Made by a program: the position numbers and the translations under genes. The notes under the pieces were generated by a model. It was not told where the DNA came from. It saw nothing but the letters and a program-made list of their open reading frames with translations, and made no database searches. Below, piece after piece: positions 8,589 through 14,393 of a stretch of DNA of 38,246 nucleotides; the first letter of the stretch is position 1; each line of letters begins with the position of its first letter. Source of the DNA: a virus; the IMG/VR virus record IMGVR_UViG_3300034030_000018, positions 1-38,246 of that record; one strand, 5' to 3'.

Positions 8589-9119
8589 ATGGGCATAGGC
8601 GATAAGATCAAGGCCGGAAGAAGAAATGAGGCCCGCGAGGAGAGTGAGAAGCGTCTGGCTCTAGAGCGCGCAATAAAAAACCACCCCGATAGGGAGATGT
8701 CCCGCCGAATCATTCCTGTCATTGAACCAATCCTCCGTGAATTGGCAGGCACGGCCAATTTGATTTTCGTCCGCGACACCACCATGGCCTATGGGACCTA
8801 CGGCGGAGAGGGGACGCCGCTCATCGCATACCTGTTTTATGAGAAGCTGGGCTCGTGGATTTTTGCCAAAAAGGGGATGTGCGTCGGCTACATCAGAATC
8901 GGCACGTTGGCGGGTAAGGATAATGTGACGACGCTGCGCGTGGTGCCGTTGAGTGTTAGGGTGCCTGGAGGTGGTAGGTACCGAATGATTTCTCACGATA
9001 AAGACTATGAGATATCGGAAATACCCGAAAGTCCAGGACAGATGAAGGAGTGGCTGGAAAAAGAGATGCTCATCTTCTATAACGGGATGAAGAGCGTGAA
9101 CCCCAGGCAAGTGCGCTGA
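8589..9119 (+). CDS. Hypothetical protein, 176 aa
   Basis: I do not recognise this protein. The start is firm: GGAGG lies 6-7 bases upstream of the ATG. The first 45 residues are highly charged (KIKAGRRNEAREESEKRLALERAIKNHPDREMSRR) and likely helical. Residues 45-150 alternate short helices and strands with aromatic residues (LIAYLFYEKLGSWIFAKKGMCVGYIRIG), suggesting a small alpha/beta domain. The tail has a PRQVR end and an amphipathic helix (MKEWLEKEMLIFYNGMK). No signal peptide or membrane span. GC content is lower than in the structural genes. It stands alone between the repeat-rich region and the convergent toxin gene. Confidence 0.7.
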   Translation: MGIGDKIKAGRRNEAREESEKRLALERAIKNHPDREMSRRIIPVIEPILRELAGTANLIFVRDTTMAYGTYGGEGTPLIAYLFYEKLGSWIFAKKGMCVGYIRIGTLAGKDNVTTLRVVPLSVRVPGGGRYRMISHDKDYEISEIPESPGQMKEWLEKEMLIFYNGMKSVNPRQVR

Positions 9120-9269
9120 CGCTGACAGCCCAAGCGCGCCCAATTATGGTCTATAGACGGGCCCGTGCTTATTAACACGCACCCGCCCCCTTTGCTCTCG
9201 GCACTAGCGGTAGTTGAAGCGCGGGCAGACGGGGAAGCGCGGCGAACTCACTTAATGACCGACTTATTA

Positions 9270-9518
9270 TTAATAATGATACCTGCACATTAAGAAGTCT
9301 ATGCGGGTATCTCTAACCAGATAGACTAACCTATGTTCTTGCGTCAGACGCCTTGACCACGCGTCTGACGCAAAATATTTTAGTGGCTCAGGTTTCCCTA
9401 TACCCACGAAGGGGTCTTTCCTAATAGCTTCCACCATTTCGAGTACCCGTTTAGCGGTACGTCTATCTGCCTCCACCCAATACTGTAAGTCTTCTATAAA
9501 CTCTGACTGAAAGACCAT
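9270..9518 (-). CDS. yoeB: YoeB/Txe-family toxin (mRNA endonuclease)
   Basis: An 82-residue protein, matching the usual 84-residue length of YoeB. The signature is plain: FVGIGKPEPLKYF, then WSRRLTQEHRLVYLV, and the invariant C-terminal CRYHY, which holds the catalytic histidine and tyrosine region. YoeB binds the ribosome and cleaves mRNA in the A site. The ATG at 9518 is chosen because it gives the family length. A longer frame from 9629 would overlap the antitoxin and read through a 19-bp hairpin. Only a weak AGAGAG precedes the ATG. The antitoxin gene lies immediately upstream on the same strand. Confidence 0.88.
   Translation of the reverse strand: MVFQSEFIEDLQYWVEADRRTAKRVLEMVEAIRKDPFVGIGKPEPLKYFASDAWSRRLTQEHRLVYLVRDTRIDFLMCRYHY
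9339..9373. repeat. 13-bp perfect inverted repeat inside the toxin gene
   Basis: TTGCGTCAGACGC at 9339-9351 is the reverse complement of 9361-9373, with a 9-bp loop. It encodes the DAWSRRLTQ stretch of the toxin active region. The core GCGTCAGA is shared with the six repeats upstream of the AAA ATPase gene (20963-21181). Confidence 0.8.
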
Positions 9519-9524
9519 CTCTCT

Positions 9525-9568
9525 AGCAACAGGGCGGTGCGACTTGCCGGTCGCACCGCCCTGTTGCT
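9525..9568 (-). promoter_or_regulatory. 19-bp perfect hairpin in the antitoxin-toxin leader
   Basis: The arms 9525-9543 and 9550-9568 pair perfectly over 19 bp with a 6-nt loop (TTGCCG on the plus strand). The structure fills most of the 70-nt gap between the antitoxin stop (9589) and the toxin ATG (9518), ending seven bases before the start codon. There is no U-tract, so a terminator is unlikely. Expected effect is to lower toxin translation or to hold a processing site, which would keep antitoxin in excess. Confidence 0.75.
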
Positions 9569-9588
9569 TAGCCCCTTGTTTGTTCTTC

Positions 9589-9873
9589 TTACTCTTCGCC
9601 AAGACCCACCTCGTCGCGCAGTTCGTCAATACTCAGCGGGGCTCCCTCCTCCGCACGAGCCTTCTTGAGCGCAGACAGTAAGCGGGCAGCGTTCTTAGGC
9701 GAACGCAACAGATGAGCGGTCTCCATGAGGCCGGACAACTCGTCCGCCGAAATTAAGACTACGTCGTTGCCACCACGGCGAGTAATGCGCACTATATCAC
9801 GATCTGCCGCGACCTTTTGGCACAGCTCTGATAAGTGAGCGCGTGCGTGGGTGTAAGTCGTTTCTACTACCAT
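9589..9873 (-). CDS. yefM: YefM/Phd-family antitoxin
   Basis: A 94-residue protein: VVETTYTHARAHLSELCQKV, then DIVRITRRGGNDVVLISADELSGLMETAHLLRSPKN, the typical Phd/YefM N-terminal DNA-binding and dimer domain. It is followed by an acidic, probably disordered C-terminus (EEGAPLSIDELRDEVGLGEE) that would wrap the toxin. The start at 9873 is chosen over the upstream in-frame codons because GGAGGTG lies 6 bases before it. Antitoxins of this family neutralise the partner toxin and autorepress the operon, and two promoter-operator units lie directly upstream. Confidence 0.88.
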   Translation of the reverse strand: MVVETTYTHARAHLSELCQKVAADRDIVRITRRGGNDVVLISADELSGLMETAHLLRSPKNAARLLSALKKARAEEGAPLSIDELRDEVGLGEE

Positions 9874-9905
9874 TGACTTCACCTCCATCAAGCTAGTATG
9901 CGCAG

Positions 9906-9975
9906 ACTGTACAGGAACCCTGTACAAGTGTCAACAATAGATGTACAGCATCCCTGTACAGTTGTCAATAAACAT
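9906..9975 (-). promoter_or_regulatory. Tandem promoter-operators of the toxin-antitoxin operon
   Basis: Two adjacent 34-bp units (9908-9941 and 9942-9975) each contain a pair of TGTACA sites (9908, 9921; 9942, 9955) and a minus-strand -35 TTGACA (9929-9934; 9963-9968). Each -35 is followed after exactly 17 bp by a -10-like hexamer (TACAGT at 9906-9911; TACATC at 9940-9945). The TGTACA palindromes lie in the spacers, so a bound antitoxin would block polymerase. TGTACA cores are typical of YefM operators. Confidence 0.8.
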
Positions 9976-10401
9976 TGTTTATTTCTTTAGCTATTTGCCT
10001 CAAACCCTCTATATCTGCCTGAAAAATGCCTTAAATGAGGGATTGAGACGCGGCCGGCGCGGGGCAATCTGTTCACTGTTCATTTCCACCGGCTTCCTTC
10101 GCTATCAACTCCTCTTCCGGGTTCGGCGCCGGAGGTTCTTCACGCCGGGTCGCTGACAACATTAGACTTACGCCCCACTGACGAATTTTCGGCACGCACG
10201 TCTCCCCTTCCAAACTTCGCGCAAAATCGCCCCAGGTTGAATCCGGCCGGGTGCGGGGGGTGAAGCCTAGCGCCTGCGCCAGCGTGGCGCGCGTGGCATA
10301 GGTCAGAGGGGCGCGGCCCCACCCGAGTTGGAACAAGTTGGAACCGAAAAAAAGCGACGGCGAGCGCCTGCGTTGACACCTAAAAAAGGTGCGCGGGTTC
10401 A

Positions 10402-10474
10402 CTGATAAACAGAGAAGTAACAGAGAACTCCCGGGCGGGTCGCGTTCCCTGATAAGCAGGGAAAGAACAGGGAA
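10402..10474. repeat. Imperfect 26-bp direct repeat, 47-bp offset
   Basis: Positions 10402-10427 and 10449-10474 match at about 21 of 26 positions (shared CTGATAARCAGRGAA followed by AACAGRGAA). The second copy also forms a small hairpin (TTCCCTG...CAGGGAA). The purpose is unknown. Similar repeats often mark recombination or protein-binding sites. Confidence 0.6.
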
Positions 10475-10475
10475 A

Positions 10476-10510
10476 GGGGCGCGGCTAACGTGTCACCGCC
10501 GCCGCGCCCC
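10476..10510 (-). terminator. Probable intrinsic terminator of the secreted-protein gene
   Basis: GGGGCGCGGC (10476-10485) pairs perfectly with 10501-10510, with a 15-nt loop. On the minus strand the stem is followed by a short TTTCCC, which is a weak T-tract. It lies 21 bp downstream of the stop of the 10532-10957 gene. Confidence 0.6.
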
Positions 10511-10531
10511 TAAGCACCGCGGTCACACGTG

Positions 10532-10957
10532 TCACGAACAGTAGATGGACATGTCTACGTACGCGCCTTCGACGGCTTCGGCGGTACTCGACCCGTAGAT
10601 ATACAGGGATTCGGAGCGAGGACCAGACCCGCACCACCACATCGACCCAGACACATGGAAGTAGTTGTTCACGATGCCCATGTACGTGCCGGGGCCGCCC
10701 GCGTCGTAATTGTAGACGCCGCACCAGTCCGCGTACGCGATCCCGTGGAAGGTCCACGAACTGCCGTTCCACTTGTAGATGGTGATGTCAGGGCTGACGA
10801 CCATGCCTGAGGAGGAACCGAAGTAGAAGACATGGCCCGACAACTGGTAGCCGCTCGCCAGGGCCGGGGCAGGGGGCATGACCAGCGTCAGGCAGGCGAG
10901 TAGTGCGATGAGGGTTAAGGGTCGGCGGACGAGACGCCGGGTGTAATGGTTAAGCAT
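10532..10957 (-). CDS. Small secreted protein with Sec signal peptide
   Basis: A 141-residue protein of unknown function. The start at 10957 is set by AAGGAG 6-7 bases upstream, although an in-frame ATG lies five codons earlier. Residues 1-36 form a classical signal peptide: positive TRRLVRRP, hydrophobic LTLIALLACLTLVMPP, and a likely AxA cleavage after ALA. The mature part is rich in Tyr, Ser, Gly and Trp with four cysteines (DWCGVYNYDAGG, WWCGSG, SIYCS end) and looks like a small beta-sandwich exported to the periplasm or outside. It has its own promoter, closely matching that of the other secreted-protein gene at 19696-20019, and its own terminator. This suggests a moron expressed from the resident genome. 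Confidence 0.75.
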   Translation of the reverse strand: MLNHYTRRLVRRPLTLIALLACLTLVMPPAPALASGYQLSGHVFYFGSSSGMVVSPDITIYKWNGSSWTFHGIAYADWCGVYNYDAGGPGTYMGIVNNYFHVSGSMWWCGSGPRSESLYIYGSSTAEAVEGAYVDMSIYCS

Positions 10958-11031
10958 GATGTTCTCCTTCATTGTGAGTAGCCTAGAGCCGTTGAGGTTG
11001 AGGGGCCGCGGGCGCAACAGGTAACGCGGGA

Positions 11032-11061
11032 ACGATACGCCCGGCGCGGCGAGGGTGTCAA
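11032..11061 (-). promoter_or_regulatory. Promoter of the first secreted-protein gene
   Basis: On the minus strand TTGACA (11056-11061) is followed after 18 bp by TATCGT (11032-11037). The GCCGGGCGTATCGTTCC block around the -10 is identical to that at 20093-20121 upstream of the other secreted-protein gene. That second site has a 17-bp spacer. Confidence 0.7.
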
Positions 11062-11126
11062 CGACTAAAAGAGAAAGGGCGGCGGAGTTTCGGCCGGCGT
11101 GAGTTTCGGTAAACCGCTGACCAAAA

Positions 11127-11456
11127 CTAGCTATGCTCAATCCGGTGGCAATTGAGGCAGAGCAGGCAGACCGCGAAGCGCCCCGCCCTCGGGTTCTCTT
11201 CCCTCACTACCCACTCAGACAGACTCATCCTGCGCGCGTCCAGCGCGACGGCGTGCAGCCGGCCGTTGCCGTGCCTGTGATGTATTTCCAGCGTGGCGGG
11301 GTGTGACTGGCCGCAGCGTTCGCACGCCCCGCCGAGCTTGGCGAGTGCCCGGGCCCGGCGCGCGCGGCGGCGCAAGCCCGTTGAGATGCGAAGCTCGGCG
11401 GGGCGCGAGCAGAAGACCGCGCGCACGCCAAGGTTGACGATCGCGGGGGCGCTCAC
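11127..11456 (-). CDS. HNH endonuclease-like protein
   Basis: A 109-residue protein starting at GTG 11456, which overlaps the previous stop (GTGA) and has AAGGGGG upstream. The C-terminal half carries an HNH fold signature: GACERCGQSHP (zinc CxxC), TLEIHHRHGNGRLH (catalytic HH), and CLLCLNCHRIEHS (second CxxC and final His). The N-terminal part (VSAPAIVNLGVRAVFCSRPAELRISTG) is unlike the family and may bind DNA. It is the last gene of the minus-strand operon. It could be a free-standing homing-type nuclease or a packaging-linked HNH. The 170-bp gap to the next minus-strand gene holds that gene's promoter. Confidence 0.75.
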   Translation of the reverse strand: MSAPAIVNLGVRAVFCSRPAELRISTGLRRRARRARALAKLGGACERCGQSHPATLEIHHRHGNGRLHAVALDARRMSLSEWVVREENPRAGRFAVCLLCLNCHRIEHS

Positions 11457-11653
11457 GGTCGCGCCCCCTTCCGCCGGGGGTGTCGCCGGCCGTGCCTCGT
11501 GTTGCGATGGGGGAGGGGCCGCGGGCGCCCCTCCCTTCTCTGTTCCTGTTCCATCTCGGCGACGAAGGCCGCCCACTCCTCGCGCCCCAGCTCGCCCCAC
11601 ACGTCCGCGTCGGGCTCGGCGACGCCGGCGGCTACTGCCGCGCCGCCCTTCAT
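11453..11653 (-). CDS. Hypothetical small protein, 66 aa
   Basis: Begins MKGGAAVAAGVAEPDADVWGELGREEWAAFVAEMEQEQ and ends in a very basic tail (REGRPRPLPHRNTRHGRRHPRRKGARP). The acidic first half and basic second half suggest a helical, nucleic-acid-touching adaptor, but I do not recognise it. The ATG at 11653 follows the repeated AAGGGGGTGAG ribosome-binding block used by four genes of this operon. It overlaps the upstream S24 gene by 4 bp (ATGA) and the downstream HNH gene by 4 bp (GTGA). Confidence 0.6.
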   Translation of the reverse strand: MKGGAAVAAGVAEPDADVWGELGREEWAAFVAEMEQEQRREGRPRPLPHRNTRHGRRHPRRKGARP

Positions 11654-11943
11654 CGCTCACCCCCTTTCTCTATCCGCACCACGCGGCCGAGGATGACGAC
11701 CGCGCCGGGCGCGAAGTATTCCGGCGCGTAGTCGCCGAGAGGGTCGCGCGTCAGGCGTATGTCGCCGGCCCTCGTTCTGCGGTAGCGCCTGACGACCAGC
11801 TCGCCCCACGACATGAAGGCCGCGCAGGACTCGCCCTCCGCAGGCGTCGCGTGTAGTTCAATCACGGCGATGTCGCCGGGGTTCATCCCCGCGCCCGTCA
11901 TGCTGTCGTCCGAGAGGCGGACTCTGCCGAATGTGTCGTTCAT
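11650..11943 (-). CDS. Stand-alone S24 (LexA/UmuD-like) domain protein, catalytic Lys apparently replaced by Arg
   Basis: A 97-residue protein made only of the S24 peptidase fold. RLSDDSMTGAGMNPGDIAVIE (from residue 9) matches the LexA/UmuD SM-xxxG-xGD motif, with Ser14 as nucleophile. The partner lysine should lie about 37-39 residues later in a VKR context, but here the sequence is GELVVRRYRR (Arg52/Arg53). No helix-turn-helix is attached. If the Lys is really missing, self-cleavage should be lost and the protein could act as an antagonist or co-factor of host LexA/UmuD-type proteins or a dimer partner. An alternative is that a nearby residue substitutes. Member of the minus-strand early operon. 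Confidence 0.72.
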   Translation of the reverse strand: MNDTFGRVRLSDDSMTGAGMNPGDIAVIELHATPAEGESCAAFMSWGELVVRRYRRTRAGDIRLTRDPLGDYAPEYFAPGAVVILGRVVRIEKGGER

Positions 11944-12482
11944 CGCTCACCCCCTCCCGCCGTCGGGTCGTAAAGCTCCTTCGGCTGGTCGTCCCTCATG
12001 TGCCAGTGACCGACCTTGCGGAGCATCGCGGGCAACTTCCGGCGGATGCGGGCGGCCGTGACGCTGCGCCCCTCGCCAAACCCGAAAGCGTAGTCAGGCG
12101 TTCCCGGTATCGGCTCGGCGGCGAAGCAATCCACGGTCACGGCGACGTGCTGCAACAGCTCGCGCAGGACGGGCGGCGTCTCGGGCGCTTCGAGCAGGAC
12201 GGCGAGGCGTTCGGCCGTGACCGTCTCGGGACGCTTCTCCCGCACCTTGAGGCCGTGCCGCGTGGCGGCTATCAACCGGGCGAGCGCCGCCACGTCAATA
12301 CCGTCTGCGGTCAACTTCACGACCTCAATTCCGGTCGCCTCCTCGGCCGCCCACAACTCACGCGCCGCGCCGTCGGTGATGTAGTCGGGAACGTCGCCGC
12401 TGTCGAGAAACAGGGCGAGGAGGCGAGCCCCCTGCCTGTCGTGCTTCGTGGGGCGCTCGGTGGCCTTGCGTGACTTCGGCAT
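11940..12482 (-). CDS. Hypothetical protein, 180 aa
   Basis: I do not recognise this protein with confidence. The start at ATG 12482 overlaps the previous stop (TGATG) and has the operon's GGGGGTGAG block upstream. The first 25 residues are basic (PKSRKATERPTKHDRQ), followed by a helical domain (GARLLALFLDSGDVPDYITDGAARELWAAEEATGIEVVKL). The C-terminal part, GRSVTAARIRRKLPAMLRKVGHWHMRDDQPKELYD, has the feel of a winged-helix tail such as those at the ends of DUF3631 primase/helicase-like proteins. Overlaps at both ends imply coupled expression with the S24 protein and the duplicated protein. Confidence 0.6.
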   Translation of the reverse strand: MPKSRKATERPTKHDRQGARLLALFLDSGDVPDYITDGAARELWAAEEATGIEVVKLTADGIDVAALARLIAATRHGLKVREKRPETVTAERLAVLLEAPETPPVLRELLQHVAVTVDCFAAEPIPGTPDYAFGFGEGRSVTAARIRRKLPAMLRKVGHWHMRDDQPKELYDPTAGGGER

Positions 12483-12799
12483 CACTCACCCCCTTTCCGA
12501 AACGAGGCGAGCGCGCGAACGTGGCTCGCCTCGAAAAACTCCTCGCTGCCCTCGGGCGTGTAGGCGAGACGCCGGCAGGCCGAGTAGTAGGCTTCCGCGC
12601 GGTCGGACTCGTCGGCGTTCGCCAGCGCGTAGAGCAGCAGCAGGAACAGCGCCGATGTCTCTTCGTACTCGACAAGATGGTCGCCAATTTCGTTCACGAC
12701 CCTCACGACCTCTCTCGACGTGAGCGGGTTACGCTGCGCGCCGTTCGCGTCGTAGATTTCGAGCGGACGCGCCGGCTTGCCCTTCTTAGTTGTTGGCAT
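12482..12799 (-). CDS. Alternative: second copy of the duplicated protein as its own gene (internal start)
   Basis: ATG 12799 starts MPTTKKGKPARPLEIYDANG and runs 105 residues to the shared stop. The upstream G10 tract acts as a strong Shine-Dalgarno and matches the start context of the neighbouring genes (11653, 11943, 12482). It is therefore likely that this protein is made independently, whatever the length of the G tract. Confidence 0.5.
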   Translation of the reverse strand: MPTTKKGKPARPLEIYDANGAQRNPLTSREVVRVVNEIGDHLVEYEETSALFLLLLYALANADESDRAEAYYSACRRLAYTPEGSEEFFEASHVRALASFRKGGE

Positions 12800-13150
12800 C
12801 ACTCGCCCCCCCCCCTTCTTGAGCGTGCTGGAGGAAACCTCCAGCACGCTCGCGGCGGCCTTCTCAAAGGCGCTCGTGTAGGGCACCAACATGCGCTCGG
12901 CGGAGTTGATGTAGTTGAACCGCGTGCCGTCGTCGGCGTTGGCGACGGAGTGAATCAGGAGGAGGAACGCGCCGATTGCTTCGTCATCTTCGTACAGGAG
13001 GCCGCCCCCGCCCCTGACGGTATCAATCAGCACCTCAAACTCGTCGGCCGAGACGCACATCAACTCCTCGCGCGTGCGCCCGTCCGCCGCCTTCTCGGCC
13101 GGCTTGCCCTTGCGGCTAGCGCCGCGCTTCTGTACGCTTTTGGTGGTCAT
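12482..13150 (-). CDS. Tandemly duplicated helical protein fused through a G10 tract
   Basis: The 222-residue frame contains two copies of one domain. Copy one: SADEFEVLIDTV, then YEDDEAIGAFLLLIHSVANADDGTRF. Copy two: TSREVVRVVNEIG, then YEETSALFLLLLYALANADESDRAE. The copies are joined by KKGGGRVMPTTKKGKPARP. The linker is encoded by a run of ten G on the coding strand (12806-12815) followed by GAGTG-ATG. The internal ATG at 12799 has a perfect ribosome-binding context and would give a separate 105-residue protein. With nine G the first copy would stop at a TGA directly before that ATG, exactly like the other gene junctions of the operon. Function unknown; mostly helical. Confidence 0.65.
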   Translation of the reverse strand: MTTKSVQKRGASRKGKPAEKAADGRTREELMCVSADEFEVLIDTVRGGGGLLYEDDEAIGAFLLLIHSVANADDGTRFNYINSAERMLVPYTSAFEKAAASVLEVSSSTLKKGGGRVMPTTKKGKPARPLEIYDANGAQRNPLTSREVVRVVNEIGDHLVEYEETSALFLLLLYALANADESDRAEAYYSACRRLAYTPEGSEEFFEASHVRALASFRKGGE

Positions 13151-13241
13151 TGGCTTTCTCCGTCGTGGGTAGAATCGTTGGTGGCCATGGGGCGGCGGGT
13201 GCCTTACTTTTCCAGAGTCGCGCCTGTCCGCCCCGCTTTCT

Positions 13242-13691
13242 TTATGCTGCCCGCACGACTGTCCTTTGGTGCGGGCACTCTCCGAAATAGCCTTTAGCGC
13301 AGTTGCAGTTAAAGCAGAGGAGTTGGAAAGAGTCGCGGGGGAAACCTTGAGTCTTCAACCACCTGTAAAACCTTCCCCCTGAACTCATGTTCAACTGCCG
13401 CCGATGCTCTGCGCCGTCGTTGTTGATGTGGTCAACGGTGAGAAATTCTGGCGTGTCCTCGCCACAGCAGACGCACTGCCCGCCGTAGGCTTGCAAGACT
13501 TTCGCCTTAAGCCGCTGGCGTTTCCCGGCTTCATACGTCCTGTTGTAGCTACGCTGGCGTTTTCGAGCACGCTCGTGCTGCCGCCAACATTCGAGGCAGG
13601 GCTGTTTATGGCCGCTCGCCCGCGTCGAGTCTCGTCGGAACTCCTCAAGGTTTTTCGCCTTGCCGCACTTGGTACAGGTCTTCTCTTCCAT
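13242..13691 (-). CDS. HNH endonuclease with N-terminal zinc ribbon
   Basis: A 149-residue protein. Residues 3-35 hold a treble-clef/zinc-ribbon pattern common in phage HNH proteins: KTCTKCGKAKNLEEF, then KQPCLECWRQH. After a basic helical linker (ERARKRQRSYNRTYEAGKRQRLKAKV) comes the HNH domain: CVCCGEDTPEFLTVDHINNDGAEHR, then FQLLCFNCNCAKGYFGECPH. All zinc ligands and the DH catalytic pair are present, so it should be an active nickase or nuclease. ATG 13691 follows AGGGG. A TTG six codons upstream is possible. Such genes are often mobile homing endonucleases; here the gene interrupts an otherwise overlapping operon. Confidence 0.88.
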   Translation of the reverse strand: MEEKTCTKCGKAKNLEEFRRDSTRASGHKQPCLECWRQHERARKRQRSYNRTYEAGKRQRLKAKVLQAYGGQCVCCGEDTPEFLTVDHINNDGAEHRRQLNMSSGGRFYRWLKTQGFPRDSFQLLCFNCNCAKGYFGECPHQRTVVRAA

Positions 13692-13715
13692 GTGACCCCT
13701 AGATGCCAAAACCTT

Positions 13716-14111
13716 TCAGCCATCCGCGCATTGAGCACCCGGCCGCCCCGTCTGCGTTTCGGTGTTTAAGCCCTCCAGCAGCGCCCGGATGGTCTGGCCG
13801 TTTTTGACGAGGACGGACGTGGGGAACACCACGTAGCGCCCCGCGCGGCCGACCTGCCAGAGCTGCCGGAGGTACATCTCGACCAGCCGCTCGTCTTCGA
13901 GGACGGCCGTCAGGACTTCCCTGCTCCGCGCGTGGGCGTCCTCGGCAGAGGGGCTAATCCTGGCCCTCCTGAGCGCCGTGTTGACGGCCTTCACGCGCTC
14001 GTGGAAGAGCTGATGTTTGGCGAGCTGAGACTGAAGTGTTGAGAGTGGCGGAGTTGTGACTTTATCGGATGCGCCCTTGTCGTTAGGCGCAAGAGTGGTA
14101 TCATGAGGCAT
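13716..14111 (-). CDS. Hypothetical protein, first gene of the minus-strand operon
   Basis: A 131-residue protein beginning MPHDTTLAPNDKGASDKVTTPP, a disordered start followed by helices (LQSQLAKHQLFHERVKAVNTALRRARIS, AHARSREVLTAVLEDERLVEMYLRQLWQ) and a short strand region (GRYVVFPTSVLVKNGQTIRALLEGL). The ATG at 14111 is preceded by AAGGAG about 10 bases upstream. I do not recognise the family. Being first behind the divergent promoter region, it may be a regulator or host-takeover protein, but the sequence does not show which. Confidence 0.6.
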   Translation of the reverse strand: MPHDTTLAPNDKGASDKVTTPPLSTLQSQLAKHQLFHERVKAVNTALRRARISPSAEDAHARSREVLTAVLEDERLVEMYLRQLWQVGRAGRYVVFPTSVLVKNGQTIRALLEGLNTETQTGRPGAQCADG

Positions 14112-14155
14112 AGACCTCAAGCTCCTTTCTTCGCGGATGGGTGCGACGGTCAACC

Positions 14156-14190
14156 GAGGCGCGAGGGTGCTGATGACACCCTCGCGCCTC
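14156..14190. repeat. 14-bp perfect hairpin in the leader of the minus-strand operon
   Basis: GAGGCGCGAGGGTG (14156-14169) pairs exactly with 14177-14190, leaving a 7-nt loop. It lies 45-80 bases upstream of ATG 14111. On the plus strand AACCTTTT follows; on the minus strand no T-tract follows. It could be a plus-strand terminator blocking read-through, or an operator or mRNA leader structure. Confidence 0.7.
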
Positions 14191-14316
14191 AACCTTTTAG
14201 GCTACCGGATACACATATACCCGGGCTCTCCCGTGATTCGCTTTCGCAAGTTTTACTTCCCTTCTGACGGATGCCCAGACGCCTTCCCTTCGGCGTCAGG
14301 GGTATTGATTAGGGGA

Positions 14317-14386
14317 AAGTATAACGCACAAGTGAGGAGTTTGCAAACCCTAGCGTTAGACTTTTTAGTTAAGTCGCGTTATACTT
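14317..14386. promoter_or_regulatory. Divergent promoters sharing an 11-bp inverted box
   Basis: AAGTATAACGC (14317-14327) and its exact reverse complement (14376-14386) contain the -10 elements of two opposite promoters. Plus strand: TAGACT (14357-14362), 17 bp, TATACT (14380-14385), 8 bp before ATG 14394. Minus strand: TTGCAA (14341-14346), 17 bp, TATACT (14318-14323). The identical extended boxes probably bind one regulator, perhaps the product of the adjacent HTH gene. Confidence 0.68.
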
Positions 14387-14393
14387 CTCCGCC

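Noticed and set aside
8332-8598. 88-codon plus-strand ORF ending inside the next gene
   Set aside because: Runs through GTAC palindromes and the ribosome site of the 8589 gene, has no ribosome site of its own, and the composition is not protein-like.
9519-9629. N-terminal extension of the toxin
   Set aside because: Would read through a perfect hairpin and overlap the antitoxin; the remaining 82 residues already match full-length YoeB.
10073-10402. 109-codon minus-strand ORF between the toxin-antitoxin promoter and the secreted gene
   Set aside because: GTG start without ribosome site, no recognisable domain, and its 5' end reaches the direct repeat at 10402. A decayed gene is possible, but evidence is too thin for a CDS. 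The stretch 9976-10401 otherwise shows nothing.
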